From positions 1 to 33,634 of the forward strand of contig JASCPG010000035.1 in the NCBI GenBank assembly GCA_029960085.1: a stretch of 33,634 nucleotides of DNA, read 5' to 3'. Under the pieces are notes generated by a model. That model saw only the letters and a list, made by a program, of their open reading frames with translations. It did no database searches and had not been told where the DNA came from. The position numbers were made by a program, and so were the translations under genes. The stretch comes from Microbacteriaceae bacterium PS02067. Lineage in GTDB: Bacteria > Actinomycetota > Actinomycetes > Actinomycetales > Microbacteriaceae. The stretch's first letter is position 1; each line of letters begins with the position of its first letter. Shown piece by piece: positions 22,744-31,873 of the stretch.

Positions 22744-23235
22744 TTGTCGGATCGCCAACCGTCCGGTGCCGCCCTCGACGACCTCGATCTGCGGCTCCTC
22801 GCCGAGGTCGTGCGCGAACCTGGGCGCTCGAACCGCCAGGTCGCCGACACCGTCGGCATCGCGGAATCGACGTGCGCCTATCGTCTCCGCTCACTGCGAG
22901 CGCGGGGGGTGATCTCCGGCATCCGCATGGTGATCGACCCCGCGCCGCTCGGACTTCCGCTGCAGGCGGTCATCCGCGTGCGGCTCGGGCGCCACACGCG
23001 CGAGGGCGTGGAGCGCCTGTTCGATGCGATCGTCGCGACGCCGGGCGTCATCGAGGCGTTCCACGTCGCGGGCGACGACGACTTCCTCGTGCACGTGGCG
23101 GTCGAGGATGCCGTCGCGCTGCGCGACCTCGTGCTCCAGCACATCACGGTGCACGACGCGGTGCGCACGACCGCGACGCACCTGGTGTTCGAGCGGCGCG
23201 AGGGGATCGGACCACTGGCGCGCGTCGTCAGGTGA
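22744..23235 (+). CDS. Lrp/AsnC family transcriptional regulator
   Basis: The 163-residue protein has an N-terminal helix-turn-helix (LDDLDLRLLAEVVREPGRSNRQVADTVGIAESTCAYRLRSL) and a C-terminal RAM ligand-binding domain (FDAIVATPGVIEAFHVAGDDDFLVHVAVEDAVALRDLVLQ). Lrp-type proteins sense amino acids and usually control a divergent gene. The start is TTG at 22744 with AAAGGGG upstream. It faces the PLP enzyme across 113 bases with two inverted repeats, so that gene is the likely target. It is convergent with acdS (nine bases between stops). Lrp-type AcdR controls ACC deaminase in proteobacteria, but the gene order here does not support that role. Confidence 0.92.
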   Translation: MSDRQPSGAALDDLDLRLLAEVVREPGRSNRQVADTVGIAESTCAYRLRSLRARGVISGIRMVIDPAPLGLPLQAVIRVRLGRHTREGVERLFDAIVATPGVIEAFHVAGDDDFLVHVAVEDAVALRDLVLQHITVHDAVRTTATHLVFERREGIGPLARVVR

Positions 23236-23244
23236 CCTCACCGC

Positions 23245-24273
23245 TCAGGCGGTCGGGTCCCAGAGCCGGTGGTACGCGTTCGCCGCGGGCTGCCCGCCGA
23301 GGTGGGCGTACAGCACGGTCGAATCGCGCGGGATGTCCCCGGAGGACACGAGGTCGATGAGCCCCGCGAGAGACTTCCCCTCGTAGACGGGGTCGGTGAT
23401 CATGGCCTCCAACTGCGCGCCGAGCGCCATGGCATCCATCGTCGAATCCACCGGGATGCCGTACAGCTCTCCCGCCCAGCCCTTGAGCACCTGGATCTCG
23501 TCGTCGCGGAGGTCTCGGCCGAGCTCGATGAGCGCGGCGGTGTTGCGGGCGATGCGCGCCACCTGGTCGCGCGTCTTCTCGAGCGTCGCCGACGCGTCGA
23601 TGCCGATGACACGCCGCTTGACACCGGTGAGGTCCTCGAGCGCGGCGAAGCCCGCGATCATGCCGGCGTGCGTCGAACCGGTGACGGTGCACACGACGAC
23701 CGTGTCGAAGAAGACACCGAACTGCTTCTCCTGCTCGGCCACCTCGAACGCCCAGTTCGCGAACCCGAGCCCACCGAGCGGGTGTTCGCTGGCCCCCGCG
23801 GGGATCGGGTACGGCGTGCCGCCTGCGGCTTGGACCTCGGCGAGCGCGTTCTTCCACGAGTCGCGGATGCCGATGTCGAAGCCCGCGGCATCCAGTCGCG
23901 AGTCGGCGCCCATCATGCGCGAGAGCAGGATATTGCCGACCTTGTCGTTCACCGGGTCTTCCCACGGCACCCACTTCTCCTGCACGAGGCGCGCCTTGAG
24001 GCCGAGGTGCGCCGCGACGGCGGCGACCTGCCGGGTGTGGTTGGACTGGTATCCGCCGATCGAGACGAGCGTGTCGGCGCCCGACGCGAGCACATCGGGG
24101 ACGATGTACTCGAGCTTGCGCGTCTTGTTGCCGCCGAAGGCGAGACCACTCGAGACGTCTTCGCGCTTGGCCCACACCTGGGCTCCGCCGAGGTGCTGCG
24201 TGAGGCGTTTCAGGTGCTGCAGGGGGCTGGGCCCGAAAGTGAGGGGGTAGCGGGGGAATTCGTGGAGCTTCAT
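23245..24273 (-). CDS. acdS: 1-aminocyclopropane-1-carboxylate deaminase
   Basis: ACC deaminase splits the plant ethylene precursor ACC into ammonia and 2-oxobutyrate; plant-associated bacteria use it as a nitrogen source and lower plant ethylene. The 342-residue protein matches the Pseudomonas enzyme throughout. The residues that separate true ACC deaminases from D-cysteine desulfhydrases are present: PLP Lys50 (GGNKTRK), Ser77 (YQSNHTRQ), Tyr271, Tyr297-Glu298 (DPVYEGKS) and Leu325 (YAHLGG). The ATG at 24273 overlaps the stop of the GntR gene as ATGA and has GAAGGA upstream, so both are translated from one mRNA. Confidence 0.95.
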   Translation of the reverse strand: MKLHEFPRYPLTFGPSPLQHLKRLTQHLGGAQVWAKREDVSSGLAFGGNKTRKLEYIVPDVLASGADTLVSIGGYQSNHTRQVAAVAAHLGLKARLVQEKWVPWEDPVNDKVGNILLSRMMGADSRLDAAGFDIGIRDSWKNALAEVQAAGGTPYPIPAGASEHPLGGLGFANWAFEVAEQEKQFGVFFDTVVVCTVTGSTHAGMIAGFAALEDLTGVKRRVIGIDASATLEKTRDQVARIARNTAALIELGRDLRDDEIQVLKGWAGELYGIPVDSTMDAMALGAQLEAMITDPVYEGKSLAGLIDLVSSGDIPRDSTVLYAHLGGQPAANAYHRLWDPTA

Positions 24274-24956
24274 GGCGTCGGTCCTTCGGGGCGGGGGATC
24301 GGGGGTGCGGTGGCCGGTTCGGTCACGAGGGTCTGCCAGATCTGCTCGGAGATGCGCGCGGCGCCGTCGACGTCGCGGGCGGCGCACCGCTCGATGAGGA
24401 GGTCGTGGCGGATGACGGATGCCTCGCCCTCGTGCGACGCGAACCGCAGCCGCTCGGCGCGGCGGAGTACGGGCTCGTACTGCGCGATGACCTGCGCGAC
24501 GGCGGCGTTGCCGCTCACCCGCAGCGGGATCGCGTGGAACCGCTCGTCGGCTGCGAGCGCCGCCTCGAGGTCGCCGCGTCGCTGCGCCGCGGCGAAGTCG
24601 TCGTTCGCGGCGCGCATCTCGGTGAGATCCTCCGCGGTGAGCCGCGCTGCCGCCTCCCGGACGGCGAGGGCGTGGAGGGCCGCGACGACGGTCCGGGCAT
24701 CCCGCACCGCGGCGGGATCGACGGGCGTCACGACGGTCGATCGCCCCGGCGTCGCGCGCACGAGCCCGACCCGCGAGAGCTCCAACAGCGCTTCGCGCAC
24801 GGGGGTGCGGCTCACCCCGAGCCACGCGGCGATCTCGCCGTCGCGCAACTGCTCGTCGGGGGCGAGAGTCCCGTCGACGATCGCGTCGCGCAGCCGCGTG
24901 AAGACCTCGTCGCGCAGAAGCGCACGAGGCGGGAGGCTCTGAGTCGGGATCGGCAC
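24270..24956 (-). CDS. GntR family regulator (FCD type), probable acdS regulator
   Basis: The 228-residue protein has an N-terminal winged helix ([54 protein letters not shown]) and an all-helical C-terminal FCD-like effector domain. GTG 24956 is preferred: TATATT ends seven bases upstream, matching a leaderless start, and a palindrome covers the sequence just before it. An ATG at 24977 is an alternative, giving seven more residues (MCDILHI), but it would place the operator inside the gene. The stop overlaps the acdS start. Regulation of acdS by this protein, possibly with ACC or a derived metabolite as ligand, is inferred from the coupling. Confidence 0.9.
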   Translation of the reverse strand: MPIPTQSLPPRALLRDEVFTRLRDAIVDGTLAPDEQLRDGEIAAWLGVSRTPVREALLELSRVGLVRATPGRSTVVTPVDPAAVRDARTVVAALHALAVREAAARLTAEDLTEMRAANDDFAAAQRRGDLEAALAADERFHAIPLRVSGNAAVAQVIAQYEPVLRRAERLRFASHEGEASVIRHDLLIERCAARDVDGAARISEQIWQTLVTEPATAPPIPRPEGPTP

Positions 24957-24960
24957 GATA

Positions 24961-24974
24961 TGCAATATATCGCA
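24961..24974. promoter_or_regulatory. Operator and -10 region of gntR-acdS
   Basis: TGCAATATATCGCA is a near-perfect palindrome (one mismatched pair) in an otherwise GC-rich region. It contains the TATATT box read on the minus strand. FCD-type GntR regulators often bind AT-rich palindromes of this kind, so it is a good candidate autoregulatory site. Confidence 0.6.
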
Positions 24975-25020
24975 CATGATCGTCGGCGTTGGTCAGGAAT
25001 CGACGGTGCTCGATGTCGAG

Positions 25021-26457
25021 CTACGCCTGTGCGAACACGAGCGTGCCGTCGTCGATGGATGCCGAGACGAGTCGCAGACGCACGGTCGAGCCAAGCGTGG
25101 CATCCAGCCCCTTGACCTTCGCCTCGACGGGCGGGGTCGTGAGCTGTACGCGGACCCCGTCGCCGCGGAGGGTCAGCGCGACTCCCTCGAACACGTCGCC
25201 CTCGTGGCCGGCGAGCAGTGCCGCCTCGACGCGGTCGAGCGCACCGGCATCCAGTTGTGCGGCCTTCTGCGAGGTGCCCGCCATGAGTGCGGGCAGCGCG
25301 GGCAGCGATCCTCTCGCCCAACTCGGCACCTCGTGGCCGTTCGCGAGCGCGTCGCACACGACGAGCGACCACCGGTCGACGAGCCGCCGCAGCGGGGCGG
25401 TCGCATGCGCGTACGGCGCACCGATCGCCGCCTGCGTCGCCTTCGCGGGTGGAGCGCCGTCGAACGCGACGTACCCCGCACCGCGGAAGAGCCCCCCGGC
25501 ATACTCCTTGACCGCGCGAGCTGCGGGGGAGCGGTCCAGGCCCCGCAGGTAGTCGCCGTACGGGACATCCGGGGCCCACGGGAGGCCGAGCGCGACCGTC
25601 TGCGCACGGAACTCCTCGATGTCCGCGGGGTCCGCGGGCGGCATCGTGCGGAGAATCCCGACTCCGCCGCGCAGCATGATCTCCGCAGCGGCCATGCCGG
25701 TGAGGAGCGACACCTGCGCGTTCCAGTCCTCGAGGGGAACGCCGTAGCTGCGCTCGATGCGGTAGCCGTCGCCGTCCGCGATGATCCGCGCCTCGGGGAC
25801 GTTGAGGCTCGCGCCGCCGCGCTCACGCTCGCGCTCGGACCGCGCGGTGCCGAACCACGGCATCGCCGCGAGCGTTCCGGGAGCCTCGCCCGCATCGATG
25901 GCGCGCTGCGCCTCGGGGTACGCCCACTGGGCGCGGGAGCGGACGACGGCGTGCGTCAGGGTCGTCTCCACGGGGCGGGCGCCGTCGTCGAGGACGAACC
26001 GCCAGACGAACGCGCGCCGGTCACGCCCCGGGAGGAGCGATGCGGCGTCCTCGCTCAGCACGGTCGGGTGCAGCGGGATCCGGCCGTCGGGCGCGTAGAC
26101 CGTCTGCCCCCGGCGGCGTGTCTCGGCATCCAGCATCCCCTCCGGCGCGACGTACGCGGGCAGGTCGGCGATCGCGTAGTGCAGGACTCCGCCCGTCGGC
26201 GTCCGCTCGAGGTGCAGCGCCTGGTCGAGGTCCGTCGAACCGGCCGGGTCGATCGTCAGGAACTCGATGCCGCGGAGATCGGCGAGACCCGCTCGGCCGG
26301 GGTCCGCCGAGACCTCGCGGGCGGCGCGCTCCGCTTCGGCCACGGCGTCCGGCGGGTAGGAGTCGGGCAGGCCCAGGTCGCGCCGGAGGCGGGCGAGCGA
26401 TGCGGCGAGCTCGCCGTGGACATCCATCGGAGCGAGACGGGCGCGACGCGAAGGCAC
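25021..26457 (-). CDS. RNB domain (RNase II/R family) ribonuclease
   Basis: The 478-residue protein has the RNB 3'-5' exoribonuclease core without obvious cold-shock or S1 domains. The catalytic stretch reads [19 protein letters not shown]: Asp70, Asp76 and Asp78 match three of the four metal-binding aspartates of RNase II, while the fourth position is Gln79. Later blocks include [45 protein letters not shown] and [18 protein letters not shown]. Actinobacterial RNB proteins of this short form share the DLDQA variant as far as I recall. The GTG at 26457 is six bases after TAGGCT. It is divergent from proS, and the promoters overlap. Confidence 0.9.
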   Translation of the reverse strand: MPSRRARLAPMDVHGELAASLARLRRDLGLPDSYPPDAVAEAERAAREVSADPGRAGLADLRGIEFLTIDPAGSTDLDQALHLERTPTGGVLHYAIADLPAYVAPEGMLDAETRRRGQTVYAPDGRIPLHPTVLSEDAASLLPGRDRRAFVWRFVLDDGARPVETTLTHAVVRSRAQWAYPEAQRAIDAGEAPGTLAAMPWFGTARSERERERGGASLNVPEARIIADGDGYRIERSYGVPLEDWNAQVSLLTGMAAAEIMLRGGVGILRTMPPADPADIEEFRAQTVALGLPWAPDVPYGDYLRGLDRSPAARAVKEYAGGLFRGAGYVAFDGAPPAKATQAAIGAPYAHATAPLRRLVDRWSLVVCDALANGHEVPSWARGSLPALPALMAGTSQKAAQLDAGALDRVEAALLAGHEGDVFEGVALTLRGDGVRVQLTTPPVEAKVKGLDATLGSTVRLRLVSASIDDGTLVFAQA

Positions 26458-26463
26458 GGGGTC

Positions 26464-26469
26464 AGCCTA
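26464..26469 (-). promoter_or_regulatory. -10 box of RNB ribonuclease gene (leaderless)
   Basis: TAGGCT on the minus strand, six bases before GTG 26457. It is 20 bases from the proS -10 box facing the other way. Confidence 0.6.
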
Positions 26470-26489
26470 CGGGCGCGCGCCCCCGAGAC

Positions 26490-26495
26490 TAGGCT
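26490..26495 (+). promoter_or_regulatory. -10 box of proS
   Basis: TAGGCT, eight bases before GTG 26504. No ribosome-binding site lies between them, which suggests a leaderless or near-leaderless mRNA. Confidence 0.5.
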
Positions 26496-26503
26496 TGACG
26501 CTC

Positions 26504-28276
26504 GTGGTCACACGTCTTTCGAACTACTTCGTCCGCACCCTCCGCGAGGACCCCTCGGATGCCGAGGTCACGAGCCACAGGCTGCTCGTGCGCGCCGGCT
26601 ACATCCGCCGCGCCGCGCCGGGCATCTTCACGTGGCTGCCGCTCGGGCTCAAGGTCAAGGCGAAGATCGAGGACATCATCCGCGAGGAGATGGCCGCCGC
26701 CGGCGCCTTCGAGGTGCACTTCCCGGCGCTCCTGCCCCGCGACCCCTACGAGCAGTCGGGCCGCTGGACCTCCTACGGCGACGGTATCTTCCGGCTGCAG
26801 GACCGTCGCGGTGCCGACTACCTCCTCGCCCCGACGCACGAGGAGATGTTCACGCTGCTCGTGAAGGACCTGTACTCGTCGTACAAGGACCTGCCGCTGA
26901 CGATCTTCCAGATCCAGGACAAGTACCGTGACGAGGCGCGCCCGCGCGCCGGGCTTCTGCGCGGGCGCGAGTTCACGATGAAGGACGCCTACTCGTTCGA
27001 CTACACGGATGCCGGGCAGGATGCCTCGTACATGTCGCAGCGCGATGCGTACGAGCGGATCTTCCAGCGTCTCGGCCTCGAGTACGTCATCGTCGCGGCC
27101 GACAACGGCCTCATGGGCGGTGCGCGCTCGGAGGAGTTCCTGCACCCGATCGCGATCGGTGAGGACACCTTCGTCCGCTCTGCGGGCGGCTACGCCGCGA
27201 ACGTCGAGGCCTTCACGACGGCCGTGCCGGATGCGCTTCCCTTCGATGCGGACGGGGCGCCCGTCGTCTTCGACTCGCCCAACACGCCGACGATCGAGAC
27301 GCTGGTCGCGCACTGCGACGCCGTGCTCGAACCGCGCGCGGACGGCCGTGCCTACGAGGCGGCCGACACGCTGAAGAACGTCGTGCTCGCCCTCACGCAC
27401 CTCGACGGCACGCGCGAGCTCGTCGTCGTGGGCCTGCCCGGCGACCGCGAGGTCGACGACAAGCGCGCCGAGGTCGCCTTCGCCCCCGCCGCGGTCGAGG
27501 CCGCGACGGCCGAGGACTTCGAGCGGAACCCCCTTCTGGTCAAGGGCTACATCGGGCCCTGGTCGCCTGAGGGGGCCGTCCTCGGCGAGGAGTCGGCCAC
27601 GGGCATCCGGTACCTCGTCGACCCGCGCGTCGGCGAGGGATCCAGCTGGATCACCGGTGCGAACCTCGACCAGAAGCACGCCCACTCGGTCGTCGCGGGC
27701 CGCGACTTCTTCGCCGACGGCGTCGTCGAGGTCGCGAACGTGCGCGCCGGAGACCCCGCACCCGACGGGTCGGGCCCGGTGGAGCTCGCGCGTGGCATGG
27801 AGATCGGGCACGTCTTCCAGCTCGGGCGCTTCTTCGCCGAGACGCTGGGCCTGAAGGTCCTCGACGAGAACGGCAAGCTCGTCACCGTGACGATGGGCTC
27901 CTACGGCATCGGGGTGACCCGCATCCTCGCGATCCTCGCCGAACTGAACAACGACGAGAAGGGTCTCGTCTGGCCGGCATCCATCGCACCGTTCGACGTG
28001 CAGGTCGTTGCAGCGGGCCGCGACGAGGCCGCGTTCGCGCTCGCCGAGGACGTCGCCCAGCAGCTCGAGGCAGCGGGTCTCGACGTGCTGCTGGACGATC
28101 GCCCCAAGGTCTCGCCGGGCGTGAAGTTCGGTGACGCGGAGCTGCTCGGCGTCCCGCAGATCGTGATCGCCGGTCGCGGCGCCGCCGACGGCGAGGTCGA
28201 GATGTGGGAGCGGCGCTCGGGCGAGCGCGACACCGTCGCCGCCGCGGAGGCGATCGCGCGACTGACCGCGCGCTGA
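26504..28276 (+). CDS. proS: Prolyl-tRNA synthetase, bacterial type
   Basis: ProS charges tRNA-Pro. The 590-residue product has class II motif 2 ([26 protein letters not shown]), motif 3 ([16 protein letters not shown]), the editing (INS) domain between them (about 220-390) and the C-terminal anticodon-binding domain ([18 protein letters not shown]...[24 protein letters not shown]). The length is that of the bacterial, INS-containing form. The GTG at 26504 ([16 protein letters not shown]) matches the usual N-terminus; TTG 26495 is unlikely because it overlaps the -10 box. Confidence 0.97.
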   Translation: MVTRLSNYFVRTLREDPSDAEVTSHRLLVRAGYIRRAAPGIFTWLPLGLKVKAKIEDIIREEMAAAGAFEVHFPALLPRDPYEQSGRWTSYGDGIFRLQDRRGADYLLAPTHEEMFTLLVKDLYSSYKDLPLTIFQIQDKYRDEARPRAGLLRGREFTMKDAYSFDYTDAGQDASYMSQRDAYERIFQRLGLEYVIVAADNGLMGGARSEEFLHPIAIGEDTFVRSAGGYAANVEAFTTAVPDALPFDADGAPVVFDSPNTPTIETLVAHCDAVLEPRADGRAYEAADTLKNVVLALTHLDGTRELVVVGLPGDREVDDKRAEVAFAPAAVEAATAEDFERNPLLVKGYIGPWSPEGAVLGEESATGIRYLVDPRVGEGSSWITGANLDQKHAHSVVAGRDFFADGVVEVANVRAGDPAPDGSGPVELARGMEIGHVFQLGRFFAETLGLKVLDENGKLVTVTMGSYGIGVTRILAILAELNNDEKGLVWPASIAPFDVQVVAAGRDEAAFALAEDVAQQLEAAGLDVLLDDRPKVSPGVKFGDAELLGVPQIVIAGRGAADGEVEMWERRSGERDTVAAAEAIARLTAR

Positions 28277-28298
28277 CGCGGCCGGCTGGTGAGCTCCC

Positions 28299-28304
28299 TA
28301 CACT
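28299..28304 (+). promoter_or_regulatory. -10 box of the DUF1622 gene (leaderless)
   Basis: TACACT is six bases before the ATG at 28311. Confidence 0.5.
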
Positions 28305-28310
28305 GACGGC

Positions 28311-28766
28311 ATGGACATCGAGCCCGTCTTCACGACCGTCGCGGTCGTGTTCGAGGTCATCGGCGCGGTCTCGATGTGCGTCGGGTTCGTGATCGCCGTG
28401 GTGCTGGGTATGCGCGCCCTGCGTCGCGGCGACGGGGGACAGGCGGCGTTCCAGACGCTGCGCACCACCCTCGGCGCGGCGATCCTGCTCGGCCTCGAGG
28501 TGCTCGTCGCGGCGGATCTCATCCGTACGATCACGTCGAAGCCGTCCCTCGAGGACGCCCTGATCCTCGGGCTCATCGTGCTGATCCGGACCGTCCTGTC
28601 CATGTCGATCCAGATCGAGATCGAGGGTGTGCTGCCGTGGCGGCGTGCCCTGCTGACGAGCGGCGGGCAGGTGCTCGGCGAACAGATCGCGAGGGACCGT
28701 GCTGCGGATGCCGCGCGCAGCAACGTGACCGGGACCCGCCGGCGCCGCGGCGGCGGTCGGGCCTGA
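28311..28766 (+). CDS. DUF1622 family membrane protein
   Basis: The 151-residue protein has three hydrophobic segments: TVAVVFEVIGAVSMCVGFVIAVVLG, TTLGAAILLGLEVLVAADLI and ALILGLIVLIRTVLSMSIQIEIEG. The last (RTxLSxSIQxExEGxxPW) is the hallmark of DUF1622, whose function is unknown. The C-terminus is basic (TGTRRRRGGGRA) and cytoplasmic. It follows proS by 34 bases but has its own -10-like box. It is convergent with the glycosyltransferase gene. Confidence 0.85.
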   Translation: MDIEPVFTTVAVVFEVIGAVSMCVGFVIAVVLGMRALRRGDGGQAAFQTLRTTLGAAILLGLEVLVAADLIRTITSKPSLEDALILGLIVLIRTVLSMSIQIEIEGVLPWRRALLTSGGQVLGEQIARDRAADAARSNVTGTRRRRGGGRA

Positions 28767-28779
28767 CAGGCGGCGCTCC
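28766..28779. terminator. Weak hairpin between convergent DUF1622 and glycosyltransferase genes
   Basis: GGCGG and CCGCC flank a four-base loop within the 27-base gap between the two convergent stops. It is short and has no T tract. Confidence 0.3.
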
Positions 28780-28793
28780 GCCGATCAGCACCC

Positions 28794-30053
28794 TCAGGTC
28801 GCAGCGAAGCCCTCGAGCAGCTCCGCCGCGCGGGGAGCCCCGCCCGCGGCGGCGAGCTGTGCGGCGACCGCTCGGGCGCGCGTGCGGTAACGGGGGTCGG
28901 CGCGGACCCGGTCGACAGCGGCGCGGACCGCGGCGCTCGTCGGCGTGCCTGTCCGCAGGTTGATGCCGACACCCGCGGCATCCACCCGCCCCGCCACTTC
29001 GGGCTTGTCGAGATCGCCCCCGCCGACCACGAGCGGAAGGCCATGCGCGAGCGCGGTGAGCACACCGCCCCAGCCGCCGTTCGTCACGAGCACCTCCGCC
29101 CGCGGGAACAGCTCGTCGAACGGGAGCATCGCCGCGGTCCGGGCGTTGGCCGGGATCGCGAACGGAACCGTGTCGACGCCGCGGACGCCCGTGGAGGCAG
29201 CGACGACGGCATCCAGGTCTGCGAGGCCCGTCAGTGCCGGCTGCAGCAGATCCGTCGGGTCGACGTTCTGCGTGCCCTGCGTGACGACGACGACGGGATG
29301 CCCGTCGAGCTCGCCCCACCACGGAGGCGGCGGGATCGGCGCGGGCTCCGAGAGCCGTCCGACCCAGTGGAGGTGCGGCGGCCTCGGGATGTCGAAGTCG
29401 AGTGCGGCGACCCCGGACGCGAGGATCAGCTCCGCAGACCACACCTGCCGATCGAATCCGGCGCCCGCGGCCGGCAGCCCGACGGCGTCACGTGCTCGAT
29501 CGGCGGCGCGGTTGAGCCGCCCCGACAGTGCCGGGATGAGGGCGCGCAGCGCGGCGTCCCGCGCCCGCCCGAGGGCTGTCCGCCCCGGCCGGAGCCCGAG
29601 GCCCGGCGGCGGGCCGTGCGGAGAGACCAGGTGCAGGGGCAGGATCGCGACGGTGGCCCAGCGGCATCCGAGCGCTTCGGCGATGACGCTCGGTGCGAGG
29701 GATGCCTCGTCGCTGACGAGCACGTCCCACCGCTCGCGGTCCCACTCCGTGCGAACGTCGGCGAGCTGGGCGGGCGCCGTGGCGACGAAGAGATCCTCCA
29801 TGTTGATCATCAACTGCGCGAAGCCTTTCTTGCCGCGCAGGCGCGGGAACGTCGCCGGGAGGTTCTGCTCGTCGAAGTCGGGCGCGTTCCGCCACGGGAC
29901 GAACCGCGCGCCCGTCCGCTCGATGCGGCCACGAAACGCCGCACCCGTGTAGAAGCGCACGTCGTGCCCCCGCGCCACGAGCGCCGCCGCGACTGCCGCC
30001 ATCGGCGCCACGTGGCCCGAGAACGGCATCGCCGTCACCATGAACCGCGCCAT
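28794..30053 (-). CDS. UGT-like glycosyltransferase (GT1/MGT type)
   Basis: The 419-residue product has the GT-B fold pattern of the UDP-glucuronosyl/macrolide glycosyltransferase group: N-terminal MVTAMPFSGHVAPMAAVAAALVARGHDVRFYTG (acceptor domain) and C-terminal VVVTQGTQNVDPTDLLQPAL, then ARTAAMLPFDELFPRAEVLVTNGGWGGVLTALAHGLPLVVGG (sugar-nucleotide binding). The usual HGGxGT reads NGGWGG, as in several bacterial members. Substrates cannot be deduced; small-molecule glycosides are typical of the family. The ATG at 30053 is preferred: GATGAT lies six bases upstream and the next 64 in-frame residues show no family similarity. No secondary-metabolite genes lie nearby. Confidence 0.88.
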   Translation of the reverse strand: MARFMVTAMPFSGHVAPMAAVAAALVARGHDVRFYTGAAFRGRIERTGARFVPWRNAPDFDEQNLPATFPRLRGKKGFAQLMINMEDLFVATAPAQLADVRTEWDRERWDVLVSDEASLAPSVIAEALGCRWATVAILPLHLVSPHGPPPGLGLRPGRTALGRARDAALRALIPALSGRLNRAADRARDAVGLPAAGAGFDRQVWSAELILASGVAALDFDIPRPPHLHWVGRLSEPAPIPPPPWWGELDGHPVVVVTQGTQNVDPTDLLQPALTGLADLDAVVAASTGVRGVDTVPFAIPANARTAAMLPFDELFPRAEVLVTNGGWGGVLTALAHGLPLVVGGGDLDKPEVAGRVDAAGVGINLRTGTPTSAAVRAAVDRVRADPRYRTRARAVAAQLAAAGGAPRAAELLEGFAAT

Positions 30054-30186
30054 ACCGGCATCATCGTCCTGTCGCTCCGGAAAGGGAATCCGTGCGAGCA
30101 CGGAATCAGTCGGCGATCGCCTCGAGGTAGGCGAGGATCGCGCCGTGCGCCACCTGCGGTTCACCCGACCGTGCCAGGCTGGGCGC

Positions 30187-31266
30187 ATGGCAGGAAGCTC
30201 CACCCAGATCCCGGCATCCGTCACCGACGACATCCGCAGGCTCATCGCGGATGCCGGAATCGACGCCGATCAGGATCTCATCGCCCGCATCCTCGCGACC
30301 GGCGTCGGTCTCGGACTCGACGACACCGACCGCCTCGACCTCAAGATCACCTCCGCCGCGCTCACCGAGATGCGGGCCGCGTTCGCGCTGTTCGCACCCT
30401 TCCGCGGCATCCCGAAGGCGACGATCTTCGGTTCGGCACGCACCCGCCCCGACGACGAGCTGTACCGTGCGGCCGCGGCGGCGGCGCACGCGCTCGCCGA
30501 CCAGGGCTGGATGGTCGTGACAGGAGCCGGCCCCGGAATCATGCAGGCCGCGGCCGAGGGTGCCGGTCCCGAGCATTCGATCGGAGTCAGCATCCGCCTG
30601 CCGTTCGAAGAGAAGCCGAACGCCGTCATCGCGAAGAATTCGCGCAACGTCGCGATGAAGTACTTCTTCACGCGCAAGCTGATGCTCGTGAAGGAATCCC
30701 AGGCATTCATCTGCGTGCCGGGCGGCTTCGGCACGCTCGATGAGATGTTCGAGCTGCTGACGCTGCAGCAGACCGGAAAGGCCGAGCCCACGCCGATCGT
30801 CCTGCTCGACCGGCCCGGGGGCACGTTCTGGGCGGGGCTCGAGCGCTTCGTCGACGAGCAGCTCGTCGCGAGCGGCGTCATCTCGCCGGACGACTTCGGA
30901 CGCGTGCTCGTGACCGATTCGGTGGATGCCGCGGTGGCCGAGATCACCGGGTTCTACCGCAACTTCGACTCCCTGCGCTGGGTCAAGGACCGCCTGGTCC
31001 TGCGGCTGCATGCGGAGCCCACGCCCGCCGAGCTCGACGATCTCAACGCGCGCTTCGGCGACCTCCTGGTGGACGGGCGGATCGAGGCGACCGCGCCGCT
31101 GCGCGCCGAGGAACGCGACGATGACCGGCTCGACCTGCCGCGCGTCGTGCTGACGCTCAACCAGTTCAAGGTCGGGTCGCTGCACCGCCTCATCCGCGCG
31201 CTGAACGCGCTGCCGTCCGCCGCAGGCGAGCCGGCCACCCCGCCCGTTCCTGCGTCCGGATTCTGA
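30187..31266 (+). CDS. LOG family (TIGR00730) Rossmann-fold protein, long form
   Basis: LOG-type proteins hydrolyse cytokinin nucleotides or related AMP derivatives; many bacterial members have no known substrate. The 359-residue product has the core at about 75-260: FGSARTRPDDELYRAA, VVTGAGPGIMQAAAEGA, the SRNVAMKYFFTRKLMLVKES block and the signature PGGFGTLDEMFELLTLQQ. About 70 residues precede the core and 100 follow it (LVLRLHAEPTPAELDDLNARFGDLL...), making it longer than the approximately 190-residue LOG enzymes. The ATG at 30187 is six bases after CAGGCT, a weak -10 box. It is divergent from the glycosyltransferase, and its stop is four bases from the transporter gene's stop. Confidence 0.9.
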   Translation: MAGSSTQIPASVTDDIRRLIADAGIDADQDLIARILATGVGLGLDDTDRLDLKITSAALTEMRAAFALFAPFRGIPKATIFGSARTRPDDELYRAAAAAAHALADQGWMVVTGAGPGIMQAAAEGAGPEHSIGVSIRLPFEEKPNAVIAKNSRNVAMKYFFTRKLMLVKESQAFICVPGGFGTLDEMFELLTLQQTGKAEPTPIVLLDRPGGTFWAGLERFVDEQLVASGVISPDDFGRVLVTDSVDAAVAEITGFYRNFDSLRWVKDRLVLRLHAEPTPAELDDLNARFGDLLVDGRIEATAPLRAEERDDDRLDLPRVVLTLNQFKVGSLHRLIRALNALPSAAGEPATPPVPASGF

Positions 31267-31270
31267 AGGC

Positions 31271-31867
31271 TTACGGCTCCCGGTCGGCGCCGCCCGCGAT
31301 CCACGGGCGGCCGAGGGGGATGACGTGGCGCCCCATCGTGCGCCAGTAGAACTTCTCGATGAGGAGGTAGGCGGCCAGCGCCGACGCCACGATGAGGAAC
31401 CACGCGCCGACGTTGGCCCAGCCGTCGACGCCGGTGAAGCCGCCGACCGCTTCCAGGCCGAGGCCGATCGAAACGCACAGGAGCGTCACGGGAAGAGCCG
31501 TGTTGTGGGTCGCCCCCGCGAACATGAAGCCGAACGCCAGCACGGAGAAGATGAGGGAGAACAGCGGCCTCGCGGGCCCCGACACCTCGAAGAAGCCGAG
31601 TTCGCCGCCGAGGAGGAACCCGGGCATGCAGATCCAGTACCAGCCGAAGGCGTTGTAGACGATGAAGTGGAAGTCGTCGCCGATGAAGTAGGAGAGCATC
31701 CCGGCGGTCACCTGCACGATGCCGCCGAACACCGCCCCGACCCAGAACACTGCGCTCTCGCTCTGGACGCCGAGATGTGCGAGCTGAGCGGTGAGGGTGG
31801 CGATGATGAAGCCGAGCAGACCGATGAGTCCGGGGTCTGCCGTCGTGCGGGCGGAGCGGGGTTCCAT
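31271..31867 (-). CDS. GPR1/FUN34/YaaH (SatP) family transporter
   Basis: SatP-type proteins take up acetate and succinate across the cytoplasmic membrane. The 198-residue product begins DPGLIGLLGFIIATLTAQLAHLG, a variant of the NPAPLGL motif, followed by about six transmembrane segments: AVFGGIVQVTAGMLSYFIGD, FHFIVYNAFGWYWICMPGFLLG, LFSLIFSVLAFGFMFAGA, LPVTLLCVSIGLGLEAVGGF and AWFLIVASALAAYLLIEKFYW. The ATG at 31867 lies six bases after CATACT, favouring this start over ATG 31888. Acetate as substrate is inferred from family. Confidence 0.88.
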   Translation of the reverse strand: MEPRSARTTADPGLIGLLGFIIATLTAQLAHLGVQSESAVFWVGAVFGGIVQVTAGMLSYFIGDDFHFIVYNAFGWYWICMPGFLLGGELGFFEVSGPARPLFSLIFSVLAFGFMFAGATHNTALPVTLLCVSIGLGLEAVGGFTGVDGWANVGAWFLIVASALAAYLLIEKFYWRTMGRHVIPLGRPWIAGGADREP

Positions 31868-31873
31868 GATTCC

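Noticed and set aside
20481..22859. Minus-strand frame of 792 codons spanning pcp and the PLP enzyme
   Set aside because: Out-of-frame shadow of two genes with full catalytic motifs.
24961..24974. Phage or integrase attachment site in the AT-rich spot
   Set aside because: No tRNA, integrase or matching second copy in the window; an operator fits better.
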